From Domibacillus indicus (lineage in GTDB: Bacteria > Bacillota > Bacilli > Bacillales > Domibacillaceae), in assembly GCF_023715895.1 (NCBI RefSeq), contig NZ_JAMBOO010000004.1, positions 124,001 to 188,000 of the forward strand: DNA of 64,000 nucleotides, read 5' to 3'. Below the pieces are notes generated by a model. It was given only the letters and a program-made list of their open reading frames with translations, did no database searches and was not told where the DNA came from. A program made the translations under genes and the position numbers. Shown here in pieces: positions 1 through 10,502 of the stretch (positions within the stretch are counted from its first letter, which is position 1; each line of letters begins with the position of its first letter).

Positions 1-1
1 A

Positions 2-481
2 TGGGCCATGGGGGAAACAGATATACCTGTTTTTCGGACATTTTGGCGTACGTATAAGGAATTGTTTTGGCGGTCCAACCGACTTGGCCTTACGCTGACG
101 CTGCCCGCTGTTTTATTTGGTGCGAACTTTATGATCTTTGAGCAATATGGAGCGCCGCTTCCATTTATGCCGTTTCTGTTAACAAGCTTTTTTTTGTTGT
201 ATAGTGTGGTTGCATTATTTGTTTTTCCGGTGTATGTTCACTATAACGTTCCGCTCAAACAAACGGTCAAGTATTCACTTTTGATCGGGCTGCTGCGCCC
301 TGTTCATACCGTGCTGATGATTGCGAGTCTGATCGGAATGGCATATGTTATGATGCAGCATATTACGTTTGTGTTGTTCTTTAGTGGAAGCGCTTTCGGG
401 TTTGTGCTTATGTGGTTTGCGATGAAGGCATTTCATAAGGTAGCGGAAAAGCAGGAAGAAGCCTCTCTGCAGCAAACGTAA
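2..481 (+). CDS. yesL: YesL-like DUF624 membrane protein (5' partial)
   Basis: The frame is open from base 2, so the N-terminus lies outside the window; about 157 residues remain from the first internal Met. The remainder has four to five hydrophobic segments (for example residues 27-46 and 55-75) after an FRTFWRTYKELF stretch typical of DUF624/YesL proteins, which are usually about 210 residues. Biochemical function is unknown. In B. subtilis yesL precedes yesM and yesN in the rhamnogalacturonan cluster, and the same order holds here, with 28 bp to the kinase gene. Family call is good; any role beyond co-regulation with the pectin genes is inference. Confidence 0.7.
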   Translation, partial: WAMGETDIPVFRTFWRTYKELFWRSNRLGLTLTLPAVLFGANFMIFEQYGAPLPFMPFLLTSFFLLYSVVALFVFPVYVHYNVPLKQTVKYSLLIGLLRPVHTVLMIASLIGMAYVMMQHITFVLFFSGSAFGFVLMWFAMKAFHKVAEKQEEASLQQT

Positions 482-509
482 AAAATGCGCCGGAGGAGGA
501 TGCGTGTGA

Positions 510-2300
510 TTGAAGGCGTTATGGGAATACCTTGTTATCACATTTGAAAATTTAAAAATTAAGTATAAGTTTATTGTGTTTGTTTCCGCCATTATGTGTG
601 TTTTTTTACTTTTTACCATTGCCGGCCTGCAGTATGCCTTTACAACGTATGATCAGCAAATTTATCGAAAATCCTCTCAGGTACTCAGCATGTCATCTGA
701 CAGTGTAGAAAATGAACTGCAGCGTATTCAGGATATTTCATTTGAAATTGTCACCGACCCTTCTCTTATTCAGCAGACAGCCCATACAAAGAAAGCGGCA
801 AACCGATATGAACAGTATGGCATTCAAACAGCCATCAGCAACCGGTTAAGCGACTACATCAGCTCTGAAAAATATATTCATTCCATTTACTTGATTGATA
901 CAAATGGCAAAATGTATTCAGCAGGCAATTCGCTCGCCCCGGCAGCGGAAGAAGAAAAAGCGATGCTGATTGAACGGGCAGAGCAGGCGCACGGATCGAA
1001 TGTATGGGTAACGGCAGACGGCATGAACCGGTTCCTAACCGCTGCCCGTCAGATCCGTTCCTATGAGAATTTAAGTATGGAGAATCTGGGCACGATTGTT
1101 ATTCGTGTGGATTTAGCCAAAATCGTCGCGTCACTGCCTGAAGAATGGGAAGACACGCAGGGCAACACGATGATTTCAAATGGAGATCACGTGTTTTTTT
1201 CGGAGGAAGATATACGTCCGTTTCGCTCTTTTGATTTTTCCGAGCAGACAGCGCAAGGGTACACGGTCAAGGAAATCAATGGCAGCCGGTATTTTGTCAC
1301 CTACGTAAAAACATCGTTTGCAGACTGGACATATTGGCACTTTATTCCGTTTGACGCGGTATTTTCAAACATCACCAAAGTGAAGTATTCGATTATTGCC
1401 GCTTTTGTTGTTTTACTGCTTATTGTCATTATGACAGTGGTTCATTTCACACGAAAAATTACTACACCGATTGAAGAACTGGTCCAAACGATGCACCACA
1501 TACAGAAAGGGGATTTTGCAATCGCGGAAACGATGCCGCCGCCTCCTCGTCATCAGGATGAGATTGGGATGCTCCACCGCGATTTTACATTTATGGTTCA
1601 GCGCATTAATGAACTTATCAAAGAAAACTATGAAAAACAGCTGCTCTTAAAAGAAACGGAATTTAAAGCGCTGCAAGCACAGATGAATCCGCACTTTTTG
1701 TATAACACGCTTGAATCCGTCAACTGGCTGGCGAAGGCAAACAAGCAGACGCAGATTTCTAAAATGGTAGAGTCCCTTGCTTATTTGCTGCGGAACTCCG
1801 TTAATTTAAAAGAAGATATCGTTACGATTGAGCAGGAAGTCGATTTAGTCAGCCATTATGTGACCATTCAAAAATATCGCTTTGAAGACCGGCTTGATTT
1901 TCACCTTGAAGTGGAGCCGGAAGTACTGGAATGCCGTATTCCAAAGCTGACCATTCAGCCGCTGATTGAAAACGCGATTCATTATGCGCTTGAGAAAATG
2001 ATTGATCCGTGTACGATCACGATCAGGGCGCACAAAAAGCGCGATGCTGTTTTTGTGAGAGTCGAAGATAATGGACCTGGCATGGATGCACAGTTTCTGG
2101 AAAAGCTGTACAAAGGGGAGGTTAAAACACGTGGGACAGGCATTGGCCTGAAAAATATTGATGAACGGACGAAGCTGTTTTTTGGGGAGAAATACGGAAT
2201 TACCATTCACAGTGCATCTGGAAGAGGAACGGCTGTGACGGTTTTTTTACCTTTTGAAACGGGGGATGAAAATCATGTACAAAGTGTTGCTGGCGGATGA
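510..2300 (+). CDS. yesM: YesM-type sensor histidine kinase
   Basis: 596 residues. TM1 lies near residues 18-40, a roughly 250-residue extracellular sensor follows, and TM2 near 292-313 leads into a HAMP linker. The LytS/YesM-type kinase core has phospho-acceptor His395 in NPHFLYNTLE, an N box (LIENAIHYAL), and glycine boxes DNGPGMD and GTGIGL. It should autophosphorylate and pass phosphate to the overlapping response regulator. Start is TTG at 510, chosen because CGGAGGAGGA at 491-500 is well spaced and no ATG fits. Position beside an oligogalacturonide importer suggests that it senses pectin fragments; the ligand is not evident from sequence. Confidence 0.85.
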   Translation: MKALWEYLVITFENLKIKYKFIVFVSAIMCVFLLFTIAGLQYAFTTYDQQIYRKSSQVLSMSSDSVENELQRIQDISFEIVTDPSLIQQTAHTKKAANRYEQYGIQTAISNRLSDYISSEKYIHSIYLIDTNGKMYSAGNSLAPAAEEEKAMLIERAEQAHGSNVWVTADGMNRFLTAARQIRSYENLSMENLGTIVIRVDLAKIVASLPEEWEDTQGNTMISNGDHVFFSEEDIRPFRSFDFSEQTAQGYTVKEINGSRYFVTYVKTSFADWTYWHFIPFDAVFSNITKVKYSIIAAFVVLLLIVIMTVVHFTRKITTPIEELVQTMHHIQKGDFAIAETMPPPPRHQDEIGMLHRDFTFMVQRINELIKENYEKQLLLKETEFKALQAQMNPHFLYNTLESVNWLAKANKQTQISKMVESLAYLLRNSVNLKEDIVTIEQEVDLVSHYVTIQKYRFEDRLDFHLEVEPEVLECRIPKLTIQPLIENAIHYALEKMIDPCTITIRAHKKRDAVFVRVEDNGPGMDAQFLEKLYKGEVKTRGTGIGLKNIDERTKLFFGEKYGITIHSASGRGTAVTVFLPFETGDENHVQSVAGG

Positions 2301-3057
2301 TGAACGCATCATTTTGGAAGGGATTTCAAACGTGATTGACTGGCAGTCGCTTGATACGGAACTGGTTGCAACCGCACGAAATGGAATTGAAGCCTACGAA
2401 AAAATTGCCGAGCATCACCCGCACATTGTGATCAGCGATATTAAAATGCCGGGTATGGATGGCCTTGAGCTTGCCGGCAAAGTGCGGGCTGATTTTCCTG
2501 ATATTCAATTTATTGTTCTGTCTGGCTTCAGTGAGTTTGAATATGCCCGGTGCGCCATGCAGCACGGGGTAAAAAACTATTTGCTCAAGCCGTGCAATGA
2601 AGCTGATATTATCGAAACGGTCACGGACGCGGTGAAAAACATTAAGCAGAAGGAACAGCAGCGGCAGCAGTTTGAAGAAATGCAGCCGAAGCAGCCAGCA
2701 GCTGAAACACGGCAGCCGTGCCGGGAGTATTCGCCGGTGATTAACGAAGTAGTCGACATTATTTACGCTCATTTCAGCGACAAGCATTTGTCCTTAAAGT
2801 GGGTAGCCGGTCAAATGCTTTATATGAACGCCGACTATCTTGGAAAGCTGTTTAAGCAGGAAACAAATGAGCGCTTTTCCGTTTATTTAACGAAAGTCCG
2901 CATTGAAGAAGCGATCAAGCAAATTGGACAGACAGAGGACGTGCGAGTCGCTGACTTGGCGGAGCGGACCGGCTTTGGGGACAATCCCCAGTATTTCAGC
3001 CAGGTATTTAAAAAGTATACGGGTGTTACACCGACGGAATACCGTAAAGCCATATGA
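2275..3057 (+). CDS. yesN: YesN-type response regulator, AraC output domain
   Basis: 260 residues from ATG 2275, preceded by GGGGGA at 2261. The receiver domain has acidic pair D8-D9, phosphorylation site D55 (ISDIKMPG) and the conserved Lys in YLLKPCN. A Gln-rich linker near 130-150 is followed by an AraC-type double helix-turn-helix over the last 100 residues, ending in GVTPTEYR. It overlaps the kinase gene by 26 bp, so translation is probably coupled. It presumably activates the downstream importer and glycosidase genes. A hairpin terminator follows the gene, so the importer operon starts from its own promoter. Confidence 0.87.
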   Translation: MYKVLLADDERIILEGISNVIDWQSLDTELVATARNGIEAYEKIAEHHPHIVISDIKMPGMDGLELAGKVRADFPDIQFIVLSGFSEFEYARCAMQHGVKNYLLKPCNEADIIETVTDAVKNIKQKEQQRQQFEEMQPKQPAAETRQPCREYSPVINEVVDIIYAHFSDKHLSLKWVAGQMLYMNADYLGKLFKQETNERFSVYLTKVRIEEAIKQIGQTEDVRVADLAERTGFGDNPQYFSQVFKKYTGVTPTEYRKAI

Positions 3058-3064
3058 ACAGATG

Positions 3065-3093
3065 GATCCTGACTGAAGTCGGGGTCTTTTTTT
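3065..3093 (+). terminator. intrinsic terminator after yesN
   Basis: A 9-bp stem (GATCCTGAC / GTCGGGGTC with two G-U pairs) around a TGAA loop is followed by seven T residues. It ends the yesLMN unit. Confidence 0.75.
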
Positions 3094-3175
3094 GACTTTT
3101 CATCGATCACTGTTTTTTAAACATTGTTATCGGGTTTTTCCATTTAAATAATTTGAAAAATCCATAAAATAAGGA

Positions 3176-4525
<1,350 letters not shown>

Positions 4526-4532
4526 TGACAGG

Positions 4533-4570
4533 GCAGGAGTATGACAGACAGAGCGTGCTCCTGCTTTTCT
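4533..4570 (+). terminator. intra-operon hairpin between yesO and yesP
   Basis: GCAGGAG (4533-4539) pairs with CTCCTGC (4558-4564), followed by TTTTCT. It is a leaky terminator or 3' stabiliser, of the kind often seen after binding-protein genes. The rest of the 70-bp gap holds only the yesP ribosome binding site. Confidence 0.6.
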
Positions 4571-4595
4571 AAAATAAGAAAGGACGTGACCCCAA

Positions 4596-5495
4596 ATGAA
4601 ACTACGCCCGGCAGGAGATAATCTCGCAGGCTATGCTTTTATCTCTCCATTCATTATTGGATTTCTTGCCTTCACCATTATCCCGATGATTGTTTCACTT
4701 TACTTGTCTTTTACAAGCTATGACTTGTTTTCCGCTCCTCAGTGGGTTGGGCTTGCCAACTACGTTGAAATGTTTACCGGAGATGAAAAATACTGGACAA
4801 CAATTAAAGTTACCTTTACCTACGTACTGGCCGGTGTGCCGCTTCGCTTAACCTTTGCTCTGATTGTTGCGATGCTGTTAAACCGTGCTTCCCGTATGGT
4901 AGGTGTATACCGGACACTGTTTTACCTGCCGTCCATCATTGGCGGAAGTGTTGCGGTAGCAATTATGTGGCGCAACATTTTCGGGAATGAAGGGACCATT
5001 AACCAGATCTTGTTCTTTATGGGGATTGACCAAAAAATCTACTGGTATCAGGAACCAACATCGGCGCTTTGGACATTGATTCTGCTGTCTGTGTGGCAGT
5101 TCGGCTCTTCCATGCTTATTTTCCTGGCCGGCTTAAAAAATATTTCGCCGGAATATTACGAGGCAGCGAGTGTAGATGGGGCTAACCCGTTCCAGAAGTT
5201 TTTCAAAATTACGCTGCCGCTTCTCAGCCCTATTATTTTCTTTAACCTGGTCATGCAGACGATTTCCGCATTTATGACGTTTACGCCGGCTTACATCATT
5301 TCCAAAGGAGAAGGCGGGCCGCTTGATGGAACACTTCTTTACTCGCTTTATTTATTCCAAAAAGCATTCAACTTCTTCCAGATGGGCTATGCATCCGCAA
5401 TGGCATGGGTGATGCTCTTGATCGTTGGTCTTTTAACACTGATTTTATTTAAAACATCCAAGTATTGGGTGCATTACGAATCGAAGGAGGGATAA
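4596..5495 (+). CDS. yesP: ABC sugar permease, YesP/LplB type
   Basis: 299 residues with six predicted membrane helices (first near residues 15-36). The EAA loop near residue 190 reads YYEAASVDGANPFQKFFKITLP, the coupling-helix signature of MalF/UgpA-like carbohydrate permeases. It pairs with the permease 3 bp downstream to form the membrane channel for the YesO-like receptor. RBS AGAAAGGACG lies before the ATG. Substrate is inferred to be rhamnogalacturonan-derived oligosaccharide. Confidence 0.83.
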   Translation: MKLRPAGDNLAGYAFISPFIIGFLAFTIIPMIVSLYLSFTSYDLFSAPQWVGLANYVEMFTGDEKYWTTIKVTFTYVLAGVPLRLTFALIVAMLLNRASRMVGVYRTLFYLPSIIGGSVAVAIMWRNIFGNEGTINQILFFMGIDQKIYWYQEPTSALWTLILLSVWQFGSSMLIFLAGLKNISPEYYEAASVDGANPFQKFFKITLPLLSPIIFFNLVMQTISAFMTFTPAYIISKGEGGPLDGTLLYSLYLFQKAFNFFQMGYASAMAWVMLLIVGLLTLILFKTSKYWVHYESKEG

Positions 5496-5498
5496 GGA

Positions 5499-6389
5499 AT
5501 GAAAGCACTACAAGAAACACCGCAGGCAGAACCGCGCCAGCTGCGTATCGATAAACCGAAATTCAACTGGAAAAAGTGGCTTTATCATCTTGTGACCGGC
5601 ACATTTGCCCTGCTGATGCTTTACCCGATTCTCTGGCTGCTGATGAGCTCGTTTAAAGAAAGTTCGCAAGTGTTTGTTACGGCGCATTCCCTGATTCCGG
5701 ACCCATTCATTATCAGCAACTATGCGCAGGGATGGGAAGGCATCGCCGGCCAGTCGTTTGGCACCTTTATTAAAAACTCGCTTATCATCGTCGGTTTTTC
5801 CACAATCGGCGCCGTTATTTCTTCGTCCTTAATCGCGTACGGATTTGCCCGCATTTCATTTAAAGGAAAAGCATTCTGGTTCGCCTGCATGATGGTATCG
5901 ATGATGCTTCCACACGAAGTCGTTATGATTCCACAGTACATCATTTTCGCGAAAATCGGCTGGCTGAACTCGTTTTTGCCGATTATTGTCCCGCAGTTTT
6001 TCGGCCATGCGTTTTTCATTTTCCTGATGGTGCAATTTATCCGCAACATTCCAATTGAGCTTGATGAAGCAGCACGAATTGATGGCTGCGGCCGTTTCGG
6101 CATTTTCTACAAAGTGATTTTGCCGCTGATCGTGCCGGCTATGGCAACAGCTGCGATCTTCTCGTTTTACTGGAAGTGGGAGGACTTAATCAACCCGGTG
6201 CTGTACTTAAACAGCCCGGAAAAATATCCGGTTTCACTGGCATTGAAGCTTTTCCTTGATTCTGAGACGGCTTCTAACTGGGGAGCGATGTTCGCCATGT
6301 CGGTTGTTTCACTTCTACCGGTTGTCTTAATTTTCTTCTTATTCCAGAGATATATCGTAGAAGGAATCAGCACAAGCGGACTGAAATAA
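5499..6389 (+). CDS. yesQ: ABC sugar permease, YesQ/LplC type
   Basis: 296 residues, the length I recall for B. subtilis YesQ. A cytoplasmic N-terminal tail of about 30 residues precedes six predicted helices. The MalG-type coupling loop is [20 protein letters not shown] near residue 188. It starts 3 bp after yesP under AAGGAGGGATAAGG and completes the heterodimeric channel. No ATP-binding subunit is encoded nearby. Function as the second permease is well supported; substrate is inferred from the catabolic genes that follow. Confidence 0.83.
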   Translation: MKALQETPQAEPRQLRIDKPKFNWKKWLYHLVTGTFALLMLYPILWLLMSSFKESSQVFVTAHSLIPDPFIISNYAQGWEGIAGQSFGTFIKNSLIIVGFSTIGAVISSSLIAYGFARISFKGKAFWFACMMVSMMLPHEVVMIPQYIIFAKIGWLNSFLPIIVPQFFGHAFFIFLMVQFIRNIPIELDEAARIDGCGRFGIFYKVILPLIVPAMATAAIFSFYWKWEDLINPVLYLNSPEKYPVSLALKLFLDSETASNWGAMFAMSVVSLLPVVLIFFLFQRYIVEGISTSGLK

Positions 6390-6410
6390 GAAACGAAAAG
6401 GAGCGGCTCT

Positions 6411-7100
6411 ATGGGAAAGAAACTGTGTTTGTTTATTGCCGGTGATTCTACTGCAGCGAACTGTCCCCCTCATGAAGCTCCCATGATGGGATGGGGACAG
6501 GTGGCCGCTGAGTGTTTCACCGATAAGGTAAAAGTCGTAAACGCCGCTAAAGGCGGGCGAAGCTCAAACAGCTTCATTGAGGAAGGACTGCTGGATGGCA
6601 TATGGGACAGCATTTCGCGGGGTGATTACTTGTTTATTCAGTTTGGCCACAACGATCAAAAAGATTTTGGCACAAAGCCGTGGACCACATACCCTCAGTA
6701 TTTGGGCCAGTACATTGATGGAGCCCGGGAACGGGGAGCTCTGCCTGTTCTTCTCACTTCGGTTCAGCGCCGTACATTTGGAGAAGATGGCACGATCCAA
6801 AACTCGCTTGGTGACTATCCGGCTTCTATGAGAGAGCTGGCAGATAAAAAAGATGTGCCGCTTATTGATATGTGGGCGAAAACAAAATGGCTTTATGAGT
6901 CATACGGGCCGGAGCGTTCCACAGAGCTGTTTACCTGGTTTGCCCCTGGAGAAAACAACAATTACCCCGAAGGCATCCAGGATAATACCCATTTTTGCGA
7001 AACCGGCGCCCGCAAAGTCGCCGCGCTCGTTGCAGAAGGCATTCAGGAATTAAATCTGCCGCTCAAGGCGTATATAAAGGAGGCCATTCGCAATGGCTGA
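6411..7100 (+). CDS. rhgT: rhamnogalacturonan acetylesterase, SGNH family
   Basis: 229 residues, CE12-like SGNH hydrolase. Block I IAGDSTAANC carries the nucleophile Ser12, block II is KGGRSSNSF, block III is FGHNDQK, and block V is DNTHFCETGA with the Asp/His pair. It removes acetyl groups from rhamnogalacturonan fragments so that glycosidases can act. There is no signal peptide, so it should work on imported oligosaccharides in the cytoplasm, as proposed for B. subtilis YesT. Length matches that enzyme. The stop codon overlaps the next gene by 8 bp. Confidence 0.85.
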   Translation: MGKKLCLFIAGDSTAANCPPHEAPMMGWGQVAAECFTDKVKVVNAAKGGRSSNSFIEEGLLDGIWDSISRGDYLFIQFGHNDQKDFGTKPWTTYPQYLGQYIDGARERGALPVLLTSVQRRTFGEDGTIQNSLGDYPASMRELADKKDVPLIDMWAKTKWLYESYGPERSTELFTWFAPGENNNYPEGIQDNTHFCETGARKVAALVAEGIQELNLPLKAYIKEAIRNG

Positions 7101-9099
7101 CAAGCTTTACCACGGCGCTTGTTTTTATCCGGAGCTGTGGGATGACAAAACAATCGCCAAAGACATTGATCGAATGAAAGAAACTGGCATTAACGTTGTG
7201 CGTATAGGGGAATTTGCCTGGTCGAAAATGGAGCCGGAAGAAGGAAAGATTGATGTAAGCTTTTTTACAAATATCATTAATCGTCTGTATGAAAACGGTA
7301 TTGATACGGTTCTTTGTACACCGACCCCAACGCCGCCGATCTGGTTTTCACACGGGCACCCGGAAAGAATGCATGTGGATCAGGCCGGCCGCACGATGAC
7401 TCATGGGTCCAGACAGCATGCCTGTACGAACAATGCACACTTCCGCAAGAAAGCGGCCATCATTACAGAAGCACTCGCTAAAGAAGCTGGCCGGCTGCCG
7501 GGTGTAATTGCCTGGCAGCTTGATAATGAATTTAAATGCCACATCGCCGAGTGTATGTGCGCTTCGTGTAAAAGTCAGTGGCACCAATGGCTCGAAGCAC
7601 GATACGGCACAATTGAGCAGCTGAATGAGGATTGGGGCACTCACATTTGGAGTGAATATTACCAGTCATTCGAGCAAATTCCCCAGCCGGCCGCTACCCC
7701 GTTTCTTCATCATTCATCGCTGCAGACGATGTACCGGCTGTTTGAATCAGAAAAAATTGCCGAGTTTGCGGATGAACAGGCGTCTATTATCCGCCGGTAT
7801 TCCGAAGCACCCATTACCCATAACAGCACACTCTTTTTTTCGGTTGATAATGAACGTCTGTTTAAACATCTTGATTTTGCTTCCTTTGATACGTATGCCC
7901 CGCAGGAAAAAATGGGGTCTTACTTGTTAAACTGCGACGTATGGAGAGGGTTAAAGAAACACACACCTTTTTGGGTAATGGAAACGAGTAATTCCTATGC
8001 TGCATCACTTGAAAGCTATGCAAATCCGCACCAAAACGGTTATTTAAGATCAGAGGCCGTTGCCGCTTATGCGCTCGGGGGCCAAGGCTTTTGCTACTGG
8101 CTCTGGCGCCAGCAGCGCACCGGGTCTGAACTGCCGCACAGCGCTGTGATCAGTGCGTGGGGCGAGCCATCTGTCGGGTATGAAAATGTGCTGCAGGTTG
8201 AAGAAGCACGCAAAAAAATAGAATCGGCCATGCTTGCGACCAAGCCGGTTCAAGCGGATATTGCGATAACATATTCGGATCGGGCGCGCATGTTTCATTT
8301 GACGGAACCGCACAACGGCATTCATTACAAAGATCTCATGACCGACTTATACAACATCATTGTACAGGAAGGGTTTCACCGCGATGTGCTGCCTGAAGGA
8401 GGCGATCTTATAGGGTATAAACTGCTGTTTACACCGCTGCTTCCATACGTATCGGATGAGTATTTGGAACAAGCGAAGGCTTTTTTGGAAGCGGGAGGCA
8501 TTTGGATTGCCGGGCCGATGACAGGCGGCCGTACAAAGAACCACACCATTCATACAGACCGCGCATTGGGCCGGCTGGAGGAATGGGCAGGGGTCAGAAC
8601 CCTTTTTACCTTCCCGATGGATGAGCACACATCAGCTGGAGAAGCATTTGGTTGTGAAGCGCCGCTTGGACTATGGAGTGCTGTATTTGAACCGGCCGGT
8701 GCCCGCGTGGTTGGAACCGTTACAAAAGGAATTACACCGAACAAAGCGTTTTTAACCGAGCATCATGTTGGCAAAGGAAAAGTTGTGATGCTTGGCTCTA
8801 TGCCGTCTGGAGCGGCAGGAAAGAAACTGATCGCAGAAATCTTTCAGCATTATGCAAAAGAAGCCGGCGCAGCAGTACAAACAGATGTGACGCCTGGTAC
8901 GATTGTCGTGCCGCGCGAAACGGAGGATGGGCGTGCGATGTGGGTGATTGTCAATATGGATGGTCACGGCGGCACGGTAACCCTGCCAGCAGGCGGGCAG
9001 GACGAGTTGAAGGCGGAGCCGGTAGAAGCAGGAAAACTTACGATACAGCCATACGAATATAGAATTATCCAATTTAGAAAAGAAGGTGCTTCTTTATGA
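7093..9099 (+). CDS. yesZ: GH42 beta-galactosidase, YesZ type
   Basis: 668 residues, full length for GH42. The acid/base Glu lies in WQLDNEFKCH near residue 150, followed by the zinc-site cysteines of the A-type subfamily (CHIAECMCASC). The nucleophile Glu is in VMETSNSYA near residue 297. C-terminal trimerisation and beta domains follow. No secretion signal, so it probably removes beta-linked galactose from imported pectin side-chain fragments. It overlaps the esterase gene by 8 bp and the next gene by 4 bp, and RBS AAAGGAGG lies inside the esterase gene. Galactose release is well supported; galactan versus other linkages cannot be told. Confidence 0.88.
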   Translation: MADKLYHGACFYPELWDDKTIAKDIDRMKETGINVVRIGEFAWSKMEPEEGKIDVSFFTNIINRLYENGIDTVLCTPTPTPPIWFSHGHPERMHVDQAGRTMTHGSRQHACTNNAHFRKKAAIITEALAKEAGRLPGVIAWQLDNEFKCHIAECMCASCKSQWHQWLEARYGTIEQLNEDWGTHIWSEYYQSFEQIPQPAATPFLHHSSLQTMYRLFESEKIAEFADEQASIIRRYSEAPITHNSTLFFSVDNERLFKHLDFASFDTYAPQEKMGSYLLNCDVWRGLKKHTPFWVMETSNSYAASLESYANPHQNGYLRSEAVAAYALGGQGFCYWLWRQQRTGSELPHSAVISAWGEPSVGYENVLQVEEARKKIESAMLATKPVQADIAITYSDRARMFHLTEPHNGIHYKDLMTDLYNIIVQEGFHRDVLPEGGDLIGYKLLFTPLLPYVSDEYLEQAKAFLEAGGIWIAGPMTGGRTKNHTIHTDRALGRLEEWAGVRTLFTFPMDEHTSAGEAFGCEAPLGLWSAVFEPAGARVVGTVTKGITPNKAFLTEHHVGKGKVVMLGSMPSGAAGKKLIAEIFQHYAKEAGAAVQTDVTPGTIVVPRETEDGRAMWVIVNMDGHGGTVTLPAGGQDELKAEPVEAGKLTIQPYEYRIIQFRKEGASL

Positions 9100-10502
9100 A
9101 TCGGAAAGTAGAAAATGTGAAAATTGCCTACATTGGCGGCGGATCTCAAGGCTGGGCCAAACGGCTGATGAATGACCTTGCGCTTGAGCCAAGAATCAGC
9201 GGGACCGTTTCGCTTTATGATATTTATCCGGAAGCCGCCCGGCAAAATGCTGTCATTGGCAACAGTGTGTCTGCGCGCGAGGAAGCAGTCGGCAAGTGGG
9301 TATACGAAGCAACCGGAGATATAAAGGAAGCCTTGACGAATGCTGATTTTGTGATTATTTCTATCCTGCCGGGATCGTTTGATGAAATGGCATCTGACGT
9401 CCATACGCCGGAGAAATACGGGATTTATCAATCTGTTGGCGATACAGTCGGACCGGGCGGTATCATTCGCAGTCTGCGGACTATTCCAATTTACAAAGAA
9501 ATTGCGGAGAACATTAAAGCGTACGCACCCGATGCATGGGTCATTAATTACACAAACCCGATGACTCTTTGCACGCGCACGCTGTATGAAGTATTTCCAG
9601 AAGTAAAAGCGTTCGGCTGCTGCCATGAAGTGTTTGAAGTGCAGCACCTTCTGGCCGACATGGTGGAAGAAATGACCGGCACAGCAGTCGAGCAGCGCCA
9701 GGATATACAGGTTAATGTAATCGGCATTAACCATTTTACGTGGATTGACCGGGCAAGCTATCAACAGATGGACTTGCTGCCGATGTACAAGGAGTTTGTC
9801 GAGAAGCATGCCGAATCAGGCTACGAGAAAAATCTGGGAGACTGGGAGAAAAGCGTTTTTTCATCTGCGAACCGGGTGAAGTTTGACCTGTTTCGCCGGT
9901 ACGGCCTCATCGCCGCAGCAGGCGACCGCCATTTAGCAGAATTTATGCCGCCGGTTTATCTGGAGAGCCCGGAAACAGTGGCAAAATGGAAGTTTCACTT
10001 AACACCGGTTGATTTCCGGAAAAAAGACCATAAAAGCAAAATAGAGCAAAATCAAAAAGTGGCCGCCGGCGAAGCAGATTTTGAACTCGCACCGTCTGGA
10101 GAAGAAGGAGTAGCCATCATTGCCGCCCTTCTTGGACTCGAGGAGCTTGTGACAAACGTGAATATGCCGAACGGGGGCCAGATTGCTAACCTGCCGTACG
10201 GAGCTGTTGTAGAAACAAATGCCGTTTTACGCCGTGACAGCGTGCAGCCGGTTTTAGCCGGAAGCCTGCCGGCTGATTTGCTTGGCATTATTGGACGGCA
10301 TGCCGCCAATCAAGAAGCGGTACTGCAGGCAGCGTTAACTGAAAACAGAGAGCTTGCGCTTAACGCGTTTATCAACGACCCGCTTGTAGCGCCGCTCGGT
10401 TTTGAGCAGGCCGAAGCACTATTTGATGAAATGATTCAAAACACAAAATCACATGTTGGAGGAGGTTTTGTTCGTGATCGCAACGCGTATGCATCGTCAT
10501 GA
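9096..10502 (+). CDS. lplD: GH4 alpha-galacturonidase, LplD type
   Basis: 468 residues. The N-terminal Rossmann motif IGGGSQGWAK binds the NAD+ that GH4 enzymes use in redox-assisted hydrolysis. INYTNPM is the GH4 Asn/substrate motif. The diagnostic tetrapeptide is CHEV (in FGCCHEVFEV, about residue 177), described for alpha-galacturonidases such as B. subtilis LplD; glucosidases and galactosidases of the family carry other variants. The metal-ligand His lies in INHFTW. It should free galacturonic acid, which feeds the uxa genes 2 kb away. Coupled by 4 bp to the GH42 gene. Confidence 0.85.
   Translation: MNRKVENVKIAYIGGGSQGWAKRLMNDLALEPRISGTVSLYDIYPEAARQNAVIGNSVSAREEAVGKWVYEATGDIKEALTNADFVIISILPGSFDEMASDVHTPEKYGIYQSVGDTVGPGGIIRSLRTIPIYKEIAENIKAYAPDAWVINYTNPMTLCTRTLYEVFPEVKAFGCCHEVFEVQHLLADMVEEMTGTAVEQRQDIQVNVIGINHFTWIDRASYQQMDLLPMYKEFVEKHAESGYEKNLGDWEKSVFSSANRVKFDLFRRYGLIAAAGDRHLAEFMPPVYLESPETVAKWKFHLTPVDFRKKDHKSKIEQNQKVAAGEADFELAPSGEEGVAIIAALLGLEELVTNVNMPNGGQIANLPYGAVVETNAVLRRDSVQPVLAGSLPADLLGIIGRHAANQEAVLQAALTENRELALNAFINDPLVAPLGFEQAEALFDEMIQNTKSHVGGGFVRDRNAYASS

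Noticed and set aside
8964-9809. 281-codon open frame on the minus strand across the GH42/GH4 junction
   Set aside because: It lies antisense to two well-supported glycosidase genes, has no RBS, and its translation shows no family features.
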